64,000 nt of DNA, taken from the NCBI GenBank assembly GCA_016946835.1, contig JACVTC010000083.1, positions 436,001 to 500,000 of the forward strand. Direction: 5' to 3'. A model generated the notes under the pieces. It saw only the letters and a list, made by a program, of their open reading frames with translations. It was not told the DNA's origin and searched no databases. Shown in pieces: positions 24,837 to 35,732 of this stretch. The DNA comes from Neocallimastix lanati (nom. inval.) (lineage: Eukaryota; Neocallimastigomycota; Neocallimastigomycetes; Neocallimastigales; Neocallimastigaceae). The number at the start of each line of letters is the position of its first letter. The stretch's first letter is position 1. The position numbers and the translations under genes are program-made.

Positions 24837-25511
24837 AATTAAATATTTTTAATATTGATTGATTTATATTTTTGAAGAAAATATTTAAATATTAAAAAAT
24901 TTTTTTTCATATATAAATAGCTTTACAAATATCTGTTTAATAAATAATAAATTGATAAATAATAAATAAAAAAAAATAATTTATAATTTTATTACTATTT
25001 TACGAAATATTAAAATATATAATAATAATTTTTTTAATAGTAAAAATTATTTTAAAAAGAGAATAAATGAATAAATACAATAATTATTAAAGTATTATTA
25101 ATCTTTATTAGTTTAGGTTAGCTTAAGAACATTAAAATATATTTTTATGATAAAATTTTATTATTTTAAAAATATATTTTTATAATTAAAGTATTGTTAT
25201 AATATTATTTTTTTACAAAATATTAAAATATATCTTTATAATTAAATTTATTTTTATAATTAAATATTATTAATAATTACTTTTATTTTAAAAAATATCT
25301 ATAATTAATTAATTATAGATATTTTTTAAAATAAAAGTAATTATAAAATATAATAAAAACAAGTTTAAAAAAATTATTTTGAATTTTTATTTATTTATTC
25401 ATTCATTTACTTATATCAATAAGCCATTTGTCGAAATGCAACTTAGGGAAATGCAACATTTTAATAATACGCCACTTGGCGAAATGCAATCTGGGGAAAT
25501 GCAACTCTCCC
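24753..25511. mobile_element. Non-autonomous MULE-like element (about 759 bp)
   Basis: It begins GGGTGTGGGGCATTTCGCCA and ends with the complement of GGGAGAGTTGCATTTCCCCA; over 25 bases the two ends match at 19. TAAAACAAC lies immediately outside both ends (24744-24752 and 25512-25520), a perfect 9-bp target duplication that is not simple sequence. The right end carries extra sub-terminal copies of the tttcg/cgaaatgc motif at about 25430, 25450 and 25470. No ORF of note. The ends resemble those of the MULE just to the left, which could supply transposase. Confidence 0.8.
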
Positions 25512-25520
25512 TAAAACAAC

Positions 25521-26109
25521 ATATGTATCAATTTTATCAAAATATTATAATCATTGGTTGATTTTAGCCAATCATAATTATTACTTTTTTTTTTTTTTTA
25601 TTTTTGTTTCTATTTTTATTTTAACATTTAATAAAATCTTTAAAAATTAGTTTGAAAGGATTAAAATAATAGAGATAAAAGAGAAAAAAGGAATTTAATA
25701 AATAGAATAAAAAATGTTATGGAAATTTTGTAACATTTAAAATTAATTCTATTTAAATTTTATGTTAAAAGTAATAAAAAGAAAAAAGAAAATATAAAAT
25801 AAATAAAAGTATATACGCAAATTGTAGGTTTTGAATGTTTGATAAGGTTTTAAATTATTTTAAAATCGATTTTTACTAATCAATCAGAGATTTTTTAGAG
25901 ATGTTTTATCTCTTTGATCTTGTGTTCAAAATCTACAGTAAATTCATTGACTTTTTTTTTTGTAATGAAAAAAAAAGTATGAAAGGTTTGCAATATTAAA
26001 AAATTGAGGTATCATAGTACATTGAGATTCTTTTTATATTTTCATTTTTTTATGAAATATAAAAAATTACCATCTCAGGGTCTCCAATTTCCTCGACATT
26101 ATAGTAATC

Positions 26110-26146
<37 letters not shown>

Positions 26147-26756
26147 TTAAATTTAAAAATTATATATATTGTTATAACTGTTGAAATAACATTATTTTTT
26201 TCTATCTTATGGTTTTTCTTTTTTTTATGAATTTATATTAAATATTTATGATTTATTTCTTTTTTATTATTTTATAAATATGTAACATAATATTCATGAA
26301 GTATAATTTAATAACTATTCTAAAATATAAAATATAATAATTTTAATGTTTTATTTTAAATATCCGAATTGAATTATAGTAAAAATAATTATTGATAGAA
26401 AATGTTGTATTTTTTATTGTATTCATGAACATATTACTTTTATTTAATAATTTTAAAACCTGGTCCTTTATTTATTTTGAAATGAATGATGAAAATTAGA
26501 AACTTACAAAATGTTATTTAAAAAAAATGTCTAATTATGTATAATCATAAAAATAATTATTAATGATTCTTATTTAGATATATTTATCATGATCATTTAT
26601 AAGTAAAATTATAATACCATATAAGTTAATACCAGAATTTTTATTAAATAATAAAATCTAATTAATATTAAATATTTGTTATATATGATGTTTATATTTG
26701 GGAGTTAAAAATTTATTAAATGATGTAGTTCATTATCTTTATCATTATTTTAGAAT
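25521..26756. other. Intergenic, no gene seen
   Basis: A+T-rich; some ordinary-complexity sequence near 25820-26110 with no open frame that I can recognise. Confidence 0.5.
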
Positions 26757-27047
26757 TATATATTTGACGTGAAATCTTATGTAAAAAGCAAACTGGTATC
26801 AGAAGTATGCACAACATGTTGACCTGGATGTGGTATAAGTTACCAAGTTTTAAACAATATAGTACTTTTATGTCCTAAATTTGAAGAATTTTGGCAACAA
26901 TTCATTCAATATGTTGATGAAATTTTTATTAATTTTTCTCTGATTGTTTTATTTATGGGAAATCATTAAACATTCCCGATGGAAAAGATGATGATATTAA
27001 TGATAATATTAATAGAAAAAAAAAAATTCTTTCATGTATTTATATTT

Positions 27048-27114
<67 letters not shown>

Positions 27115-27150
27115 AATATTATTAAATAAAATTTATTCTTAATCTAAAAA
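26757..27150 (+). pseudogene. Relic of the unrecognised retrocopied family, internally deleted
   Basis: Reads YVKSKLVSEVCTTC, stop, PGCGISYQVLNNIVLLCPKF ... FMG, then after a one-base frame change GKSLNIPDGKDDDINDNIN. The last part matches EKSLNIPDDKEEDFDDNIN of copy 2 at 14308. The match then jumps to the 3' UTR motif (tttcatgtattt ... attaaataaaatttattctt aatct) and a short poly(A). The missing coding part lies between two aatattaat stretches. This copy shows about 75 residues of the protein that the 14-15 kb copies lack. Confidence 0.65.
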
Positions 27151-27520
27151 AAAATGGAATAATATATTTATTATTATGTATTAATTATTGATATATATAT
27201 ATTTATGAGAAAATAAAATTCATAATTATTAGATAAGATGAATATAAAATTTTTTATTTAATATTCCATTAACATGAAGCATAATAACCACTAAGAATTC
27301 CTCTCAGGAACGTACCACCTTCTTTTGGTGTTCAATGAGGGAAGACCATCTAAATTTTCATGGTACCGAGAGTGATGGCAAAAACACAAGCATTGCTCAA
27401 TAGGTGTTTTGGTACAATTTCCTGAATGTTAATAAATGAATATTTTATTAATAATTGTTGTTTTAATGGTTTCAAAGGATTTAGTTATTTATTTTTTTGT
27501 CTTCTCTTTTTTCATCTTTT

Positions 27521-27564
<44 letters not shown>

Positions 27565-27665
27565 TTAATATAATTCTATTTTTGTTATATTTTGAAATTA
27601 ATATTATTTAATTACTTTTCTAAAACTGATTTTCATTTTTTTTTTTTCTTTTATTTGTTAACTTT
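27151..27665. other. Intergenic with a second copy of a short dispersed repeat
   Basis: 27310-27425 (ccaccttcttttggtgttca ... gtgatggcaaaaacacaagc ... ttttggtacaattt) resembles 16556-16675. No frame is open across it. Poly-T at 27524-27559. Confidence 0.45.
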
Positions 27666-27985
27666 AAGTTAATATTGAAGCTGGTTATTTGTTTTACTCA
27701 GTACTAACTATATTTTTGTATATCTTTCATATAAATATTGAAGCTGGTTATTTGTTTTACTCAGTACTAACTATATTTTTGTATATCTTTCATATAAATA
27801 TTGAAGCTGGTTATTTGTTTTACTCAGTACTAACTATATTTTTGTATATCTTTCATATAAATATTGAAGCTGGTTATTTGTTTTACTCAGTACTAACTAT
27901 ATTTTTGTATATCTTTCATATAAATATTGAAGCTGGTTATTTGTTTTACTCAGTACTAACTATATTTTTGTATATCTTTCATATA
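27666..27985 (+). repeat. 63-bp minisatellite, 5 units, open in one frame
   Basis: Five nearly perfect units containing gctggttatttgttttactc agtactaact. Because 63 is 21 codons, one frame stays open through all units (27689-28015) and would give a hydrophobic 21-residue repeat (AGYLFYSVLTIFLYIFHIN core). I see no start context, splice partner or homologue, so it is listed as a repeat. Confidence 0.9.
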
Positions 27986-28017
27986 TTTCTTTATATATAT
28001 ATTTATTTTACTTAATT

Positions 28018-28124
28018 GTAATATATATATATATATATATATATATTAAGTTTTTATGAGATAAATGTTTTGATATATTTCAGTTATAAGTGTATATATA
28101 TATATTTTTGTTTCATTTTCCTTT

Positions 28125-28160
<36 letters not shown>

Positions 28161-29327
28161 TTATTTTTATTTCTTATTTTATTTTTTTCTATGTCTCTGT
28201 TTATTAATATCACCATCTTCTTTGTTATCTTTTTTATTTTAGTTATTTTAATTTATTTTATATATATATATTTTTTAAGGTATGAGGGTATTAATAATTT
28301 ATTTTTTTATGATAAAATTGACAATAAAAAAAAAAAAAAAAAAATTAAAATATAGTATATTTTTTATATGCTTATATATTATAACTATTTTTTTTTTCCA
28401 TTTACTAATTTGTACTAATGTTTTGTTCACTTTACTCTTTCTAATATTTATATTTTTATCTTTTTCCTATTAATTACAATCCAGAATACAAACATCCTTC
28501 ATAGAATTCTAAGGGGATTTTAATATATTGTAAGATATTTTAACAACAACTTGTTATCATCTATTATCAATTATATTCAGTGAAGTTAGATTCTTAATTA
28601 ATCATCTATCACTAATTTAAAATAATCAATATGAACTTATCCAAATATTATTGAATTTTTTTGTGGCTCACGCTACTTTTACAATATTATAAAAAAAAAA
28701 AAAAAAAAAAAAATTATTACATGATATTCATTCATTATCTCAAAGATAGGATAATAAATAACTTTATAATGTAATAAATTTAAATAATAAATCTTAATTT
28801 GACCTTCTCTTTTCTATTAGTAAAAAAATATTCGCTATTTCATGGCTCCTATTTTGTTATTAGTTTTAATGCTCCTAATTAACACACATTAATTAGTTTC
28901 ATTTTTAAAAGTATTGAAAGACTCCCTATAGCATCGAAAATTAGTTGAAAACATTGTTTCTTAAAAAAAATTCGTTATATCCTAAAAAACTCAGTATATT
29001 CTAATTAAAAAAAAAAAAATTTTTTTGAAAATAATTTCAAACTTTGAAATATCTTTCTCATTCCTATGATTCAAGATTTTTTCTCTAATTCCCTTTCTTC
29101 AATCTTAGTGTTTAAATATTTTTTTGATACATTATTTTATTACATATATTTTTATTTTTAATGTATTTTTACACTTTAATGTACACAATATATTAATATT
29201 TTTTAATAATTAATAATTAACAAATAAGGTGATGGAAGTGATTCTCTTCCAAGTTCAAAATAAAATAATAATAATAAAAAAAAAAAAAAAAAAAAAAAAA
29301 AGAAACTAATAAAAATTAAAACGATCA

Positions 29328-29363
<36 letters not shown>

Positions 29364-29540
29364 GTTAATTTATCAATTTATTTTTTATTCTTTTATTATA
29401 TTTTATGAAATTAATATTATTAAATAATTTTATTTTTCTTTTTTTTTTTTTATAATATTTTAATATTAATTAAATTACTAATTCACTTATTTGTTTTATT
29501 TTCGAATAGAGGTTTAAATTTCTATTATTATTATTATTAT

Positions 29541-29597
<57 letters not shown>

Positions 29598-29982
29598 AAG
29601 ATTAGAGAAAAAAAATAATTTATTTTTAAAAGCAAATCATTTACTTTCTATAAATCTTATAGTATTATTTTTAACTTCTTTTTATTTTTTTATCCTTTAT
29701 TATTTATTATTATTACTTATTATTATTTTTTATTATTATTATTTATTATTTATCATTATTATTATTAGTTTTTATCTATAAATTTTTTTATCTATCTTTG
29801 TTTTATTTATTTTTCCTTTTTCCTTTTTTTTTTTTTTTTTTTTTTTTTTTGTAAAAAAAATAATAATAATAATTAATTTTAATTTTTATCAATAATTTAA
29901 TAAATTAATTTAATTATAGATGTTGTTATTATTATTATAATTATTATATTATTTATTTTCAATGAAAAGGTTATATATCTTA
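28018..29982. other. Intergenic, 3' side of the PFL gene
   Basis: TA repeats, very long poly-T tracts (29333-29362, 29547-29597) and some ordinary-complexity sequence at about 28480-29070 that reads as broken frames only. The 3' UTR of PFL must lie at the right end. Confidence 0.5.
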
Positions 29983-32349
29983 TTACATCTTTTCATGGAA
30001 AGTACGAGCAATAACTTCTCTTTGTTGATCTGGAGTTAATTTAACAAAGTTAACGGCATAACCAGAGACACGAATAGTAAGATTTGGATAGTTTTCTGGG
30101 TGAGCCATGGCATCTTCTAAAGTTTCACGGTTGAGAACGTTAACGTTAAGATGGTGAGCACCCTTGGCGAAGTAACCATCTAAAAGACCGGCAAGGTTAC
30201 CTTCACGTTCCTTTAAGGTCTTACCAATAGTGGTTGGAACAATGGAGAAAGTATTGGAGATACCATCCATACAAGAATCGTAATTAACCTTGGCAACAGA
30301 AGTAAGTGAAGAAACGGCACCAGAGAATTCACGACCGTGCATTGGATTACAACCTGGAGCAAATGGTTGACCAGCCTTACGACCATCTGGAGTAGAACCA
30401 GTCTTCTTACCATAAACGACGTTAGAGGTGATAGTAAGAATAGAAAGAGTGTGAATAGCGTTACGGTAGGTTGGAGTCTTTCTAAGCTTAGTGATAAGCT
30501 TATCAGTAACAGTACGAGCGAAGAAATCAACACGATCATCATCATTACCAAATTTTGGGAATTCACCTTCAACCTTGAAATCAACAGTTAAACCGGTCTT
30601 TGGATCACGAATTGGAGTAACCTTAGCATACTTAATGGCTGAGAAGGAATCAGCAACAACAGAAAGACCAGCAACACCGAAAGCCATAAGACGACGAAGG
30701 TTGGTGTCGTGAAGAGCCATTTGAAGAGATTCGTAACAGTAACGGTCATGACAGAAGTGAATGACATTCATAGTGTTAACGTAAAGATTAGCAATCCAAT
30801 CCATAGCCTTATCATAGGTTTCCCACATCCAATCAAATGGAATTGGACCTTCTGGAACTGGACCGAAATCTGGACCAACTTGTTTACCAGTTCTTTCATC
30901 CTTACCATGGTTAAGAACGTAAAGCATAAGCTTAGCGAGGTTACAACGAGCACCAAAGAATTGCATATCCTTACCAATTCTCATGGCAGATACACAACAA
31001 GCAATTCCATAGTCATCACCGAATCTGGCGGACATAAGAGCATCTGATTCATATTGAATGGAAGAAGTTTCAATAGAGATCTTGGTGGCGAAATCCTTGA
31101 AATTCTTTGGTAATAATTTGTTCCAAAGGACAGTAATGTTTGGTTCTGGAGCTGGACCTAAGTTAATAAGAGTGTTAAGAACACGGTAGGAAGTCTTAGT
31201 TACTAAGGTACGACCATCATCAGCCATACCACCAATGGACATAGTAACCCAGGTTGGATCACCAGCGAATAAATCGTTATATTCTGGAGTACGTAAGTGA
31301 CGAGCAAAACGTAATTTTAAGATAAGGTTATCAATGATTTCTTGTGCTTCAGCCTCAGTAATAACACCATTCTTTAAATCGTTTTCAAAGAAGCAATCTA
31401 AGAAAGCATCAATACGACCCATAGACATGGCAGCACCATCTTGTTCTTTAATAGAACCTAAATAACCGAAGTAAACGAATTGAGTTGCTTCTTTAGCGTT
31501 CTTGGCTGGTTTAGAGATATCAATACCGTAGGACTTTGCCATTTCCTTAAGTTGCTTAAGAGCCTTGATTTGATCGGCAACTTCACCAATTAATCTCATG
31601 TGTTGTTCATCCATATCGTTCTTTTGGAGTTCAACTTTATCCTTTTCCTTTTGAGCAATAAGACGATCAATACCATAAAGAGCAACACGACGGTAGTCAC
31701 CAATAATACGACCACGACCATAACCATCTGGTAAACCAGTCATGATAGCATTAGAACGACCAGCTCTCATTTCCTTTGAGTAAATATCGAAGACAGCAGT
31801 GTTGTGAGTCTTACGGAAGTCAGAGAAAATGTGTTCAACTTCTGGGTCCATTGGAACATTAACAGCCTTAAGTGCATTTTTAACCATGTTAACACCACCA
31901 AATGGCTTGATAGCTCTCTTAAGTGGAACATCAGTTTGGTAACCGTAGATAACTTCATTTTCTTTGTCAAGATAACCTGGCTTATGAGAGGTAATGGTAG
32001 AAGGTGTGTGTGGATCAACATCATATAAACCACCATTAGCACGTTCCTTAGCTAAATATTCTTCAGCCTTAGCAAAAAGCTTTTTGGTCTTTTCAGTTGG
32101 ACCGGCAAGGAAAGAAGCATCACCTTCGTATGGAGTATAGTGCTTCTTAATCCAACCTTCAACATCAATTTCAGACTTTGCAGCAGCATCATTAGTAATA
32201 CATGGAGCTTGAGTAGCATATGTTTTTGATTGGCATGGTAAGGAAGACTTCTTAGAAACCTTTAAACTAGAAGTAGTCATCTAATTTTAATTAAATAATT
32301 AATAGTAATAAGCATTAATAAGTATTAAAACTAATTAAATAAAAATAAA

Positions 32350-32387
<38 letters not shown>

Positions 32388-32579
32388 TCATTTATTTGTG
32401 TTGGTTATAAAAAAATTAATTTATTAAAATATTATTTTAGTATATACCATAGTAGATGTATGAAGGGTACGGGTTGGTTTATTAATTCTAACACCAGCGA
32501 TCTTGGTAGCAGCAACAGCATTGATAGAAGCACTCTTAGCAAGAGCATTGTTAACTTCACATAAAGTTAAACTTTCCAT
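29983..32579 (-). CDS. Pyruvate formate-lyase (formate C-acetyltransferase)
   Basis: Glycyl-radical enzyme that converts pyruvate and CoA to acetyl-CoA and formate. In anaerobic chytrids it acts in hydrogenosomes and/or cytosol in place of pyruvate dehydrogenase (established for Neocallimastix and Piromyces). Exon 1 is 32579-32448, exon 2 is 32280-29983; a 167-base intron splits them in phase, giving 809 residues. The first 44 residues are Ser/Ala/Arg-rich without acids after Glu9, consistent with an organelle presequence (inferred). The active-site Cys pair is in GIACCVSAM (about 472-473) and the radical Gly in [11 protein letters not shown] (about 784), near the C-terminus as usual. Starting at the exon-2 ATG alone would give 765 residues without the presequence. 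Codons are strongly biased to C- and G-ending forms, a sign of high expression. The partner activating enzyme is not in the window. Confidence 0.97.
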
Positions 32580-34180
32580 TTTTTTTTTTTTATTTTATTA
32601 ATAAATAAAAAATACTTTATTTAAAAATCTAAAAAAAAAAAATATGATATATTAAGAATTAAGTAATTCTTATCTACTATTTTAAAAAATTAATGTTGTT
32701 ATAAAAATATTAATTGTATGTAGTGAAAAAAATATAAGGGTAAAATCATAGTCTTTATATATTCAAAATTTTTAAAAAATTTTTTTTTTGTAGAAATTAC
32801 ACATATTATTAATAAAGCAAATTTAGATTTTTTTTTTTTTTTTTGAAAATTGATAGAAAAATAACCACAAAATAATTAATTAAATTAATAATATACACAA
32901 ATATATAATAATCCATTATTTATATACTTAAATAATATTCTTTAAATAAATTTGTACTATTTCATAAATATTACGGAATGAAGATAATTATTACCCTTCA
33001 ATATATTATTTAATAAAATGATATACATTGCAATTAATATGCATTTTATATAATAATATGTAATATATTATAAATTATATATAAAACAACAAAAAACAAA
33101 AAAAAAAAAACAAAAAAAAAAGGATATAAACTTTCATATTACGATCAATATAAATGAAATGTATGAAGTATTTACAAACTAAAAAAGCCAATCTCATATT
33201 TATATTTATTATTAGAAGAACTTCGGTGACATTACGTAATTTTTTTTATGATTAATTTATAAGTATGCTAGAATTTTAATAAAATATAAAATTATTTTAT
33301 AATTCTGAAATAATTAAATTTTCTTTCTAACGCCACTAACTTTTGTTTCAATAACATTTAAAATTTCATAATTAAAATAATGAATAAAAAATTGAATAAA
33401 AAATTATTATATATAAATAATATATTTAAATTCTCATTAGAAATGATTAGTTTCAAAATTTTCAAAATAATAATTTTTAATTATTTATATTGCCTAGTAA
33501 TTATAGTTTATTTATGAATTTAAATATATATATATATATATATATTTTTTGCTTTATTATATTCTTTAACATTTTTGAAGATTCTATTTCTTTTGTTTAT
33601 TTAATAATTAAAATTATATTAATATTATGTAATACGAAAATGTTGAATTAAATTTATTTATTTTTCCCATAATATTAAAAATTATTTATATAAAAAAATT
33701 CTAATTAAAGTAATATTTTTTATAAGTATTAAAATTTTAATTTTTAAATATTTGCAATTTAATATATTGAATTATATTAATAATATTTATTAATATATAT
33801 ATTTTAAATAAATATTTTGAAAAATTAAATAAAGATAATTATAATAAAAAAAATAAATATTTAATTAGTTTGATAAAAAAAAAATTTTTAATTATAATAT
33901 AATAGGAAAGATTTCTTTTTTAATAAAAATTAAAAGTATCAAACGAAAAAAAAAAAAAAAAAAAAAAAAAAATCAAAATTTTAGATTATTATATATAAAA
34001 TATATATTATATTTTATTGCTTAATATATTTTTAGAGTAAATATAGGATTAATATATATCAAATTTAAAACTATATTAATTCACTATTTACTCCAAAATA
34101 TTAAATGTATATTTATACTATATATCTGCTATTAAATTATAAATATGTATTAATATATTTTTTATGCTTCTTTTACTCTA

Positions 34181-34234
34181 TTAAAGTGTAGGGTAAAAAA
34201 AAATATACATATATGTTTTTACCCTACACTTTAA
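34181..34234. repeat. Perfect 19-bp inverted repeat
   Basis: TTAAAGTGTAGGGTAAAAA at 34181-34199 is exactly complementary to 34216-34234, with a 16-base loop. The G+C-bearing core (GTGTAGGGT) makes chance unlikely in this composition. It could be a hairpin RNA, a protein-binding palindrome or a mini-element end pair. Confidence 0.8.
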
Positions 34235-35006
34235 CTGTAAGGGTTTTCTATTTAAATGAATATGTATAAATATAAAAAAATTATTTTATTTCTAATTATT
34301 AAAAAAGTAAAAATAATTGTTAATTAAAAATATATTATATTATTTATATTATATGGTTTTTAGTATATAAATAAAAGGACTTAATATAAAACATAAATAT
34401 TACTTATAATACTATCTTTAAAAATAATAATAATAATACTTATAATAATAATAATAATAATAAAAAAGTGATATTTATTAATATGTATTATTTAAATATA
34501 AACAACATATGTTTTATAAAATTTCTAAGAAATGATTATTTATAAATATTTTCCAATTAAAATATTTTATCAAAAAAAGCATATGTAATATTTATTACCA
34601 AAATTCTGTATTTCATATCATTATATCATTTCCTTAAAAAAAATATAATTAGAATTATCATGATTAATAGATAAATAAACCTAATTATTATTTTTTTTTA
34701 ATTACACAAAAAAATTTTGGCTTTAAAAAATTAAGTATATATCGATAATACATATCTACAATCTACAAACTTAATTTTCTCATGTTTCATTATACTTATT
34801 TTATTAATAGATTTGGTTTAATTTTACTTTTTAAAAGAAAAAAAAATCCTCTTAATATATTATATTACTATACTGTTATTATAGACTTTATACTATTAAT
34901 AATATTGCAAATTTTTATTATTAAATAATGATGTAATTTAATATATTTAATTTTTTTTTATACGGACCAAAGTAAATATTCATGATATTTACTATATTTT
35001 ATAGAG

Positions 35007-35061
35007 TTTAGAAGATTTCTGTAACCAAGATTTAGTTAGGTTAGAAATTTCGCCTTCTAAA
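35007..35061. repeat. Imperfect hairpin
   Basis: TTTAGAAG ... ATTTCTGTAACC at the left can pair with GGTTAGAAAT ... CTTCTAAA at the right around a loop of about 12 bases, with small bulges. It is more G+C-rich than its flanks. No tRNA or known RNA pattern is recognised. Confidence 0.45.
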
Positions 35062-35732
35062 TTCCTGTTAATAAACATAAAGTTAATTTATTAATATTTA
35101 ATTAAAATTTATTAAAAAATACTTATTGTATTATACATATAATATATATAATAATAATATATTTTTTATATTCAATCTTGTTGATAAATAAAAAATTTTC
35201 ATTATCTCTAAATTTCTAATTTTAAACAAAAAAAATTTTTATATATACTAACATGAAAATATGGTTGATAATATATATTAATTTATTTAAAAAATTTTAT
35301 TTAAATATAAAAAATATATATAAAAACAAATACATTTTATATTAATTTAAAAAGTAAATTAAAATATTTTATAATAAAAAAAAAAAAAAAATGATTAGTT
35401 TATTATACAGTGAAAATAAAGGAAAAAAAAAGGTTTTTTTTTTTTTTTTTTTTTATTTTCAAAATGAAAAATAAAATAAAATATATATTAATAAATAATA
35501 ATTTAATTATAAAAAAATAATACATCAAAATGTTTAATAATTTTAAATTTTATGATTATAGTAAAATGCATAGAATTAATTATAGATAATAAAATAAAAT
35601 ATAATAGTAATAAATGATAACTTATTACATTTGTTTTTTTTTTTTTGTTTTTTTATTTTTTTGTTTGTTGTTTTTAGTAAAATTAAAATTTTAATGATAA
35701 CTTTTTTTTTTAAGTTATTAATAACTAAACTA

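Larger units (their letters stand above)
32580..35732. other. Intergenic between PFL and the poly-adenylate kinase gene
   Basis: PFL promoter side on the left and 3' side of the adenylate kinase gene on the right. A+T-rich with no exon-like sequence. Two structured spots are listed separately (34181-34234 and 35007-35061). A weaker inverted pair, gagtaaata / tatttactc, sits at about 34035 and 34085. Confidence 0.55.

Noticed and set aside
28282-28473. 63-codon hydrophobic ORF
   Set aside because: Phe/Leu/Ile-rich translation of T-rich simple sequence with no supporting motif.
30213-31047. Several open frames on both strands inside the PFL gene
   Set aside because: All overlap the conserved PFL frame; they stay open because PFL has higher G+C and few stop-like codons.
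35007-35061. tRNA gene
   Set aside because: Length and stem positions do not fit: no T-loop GGTTC-type box and no anticodon arm in place.
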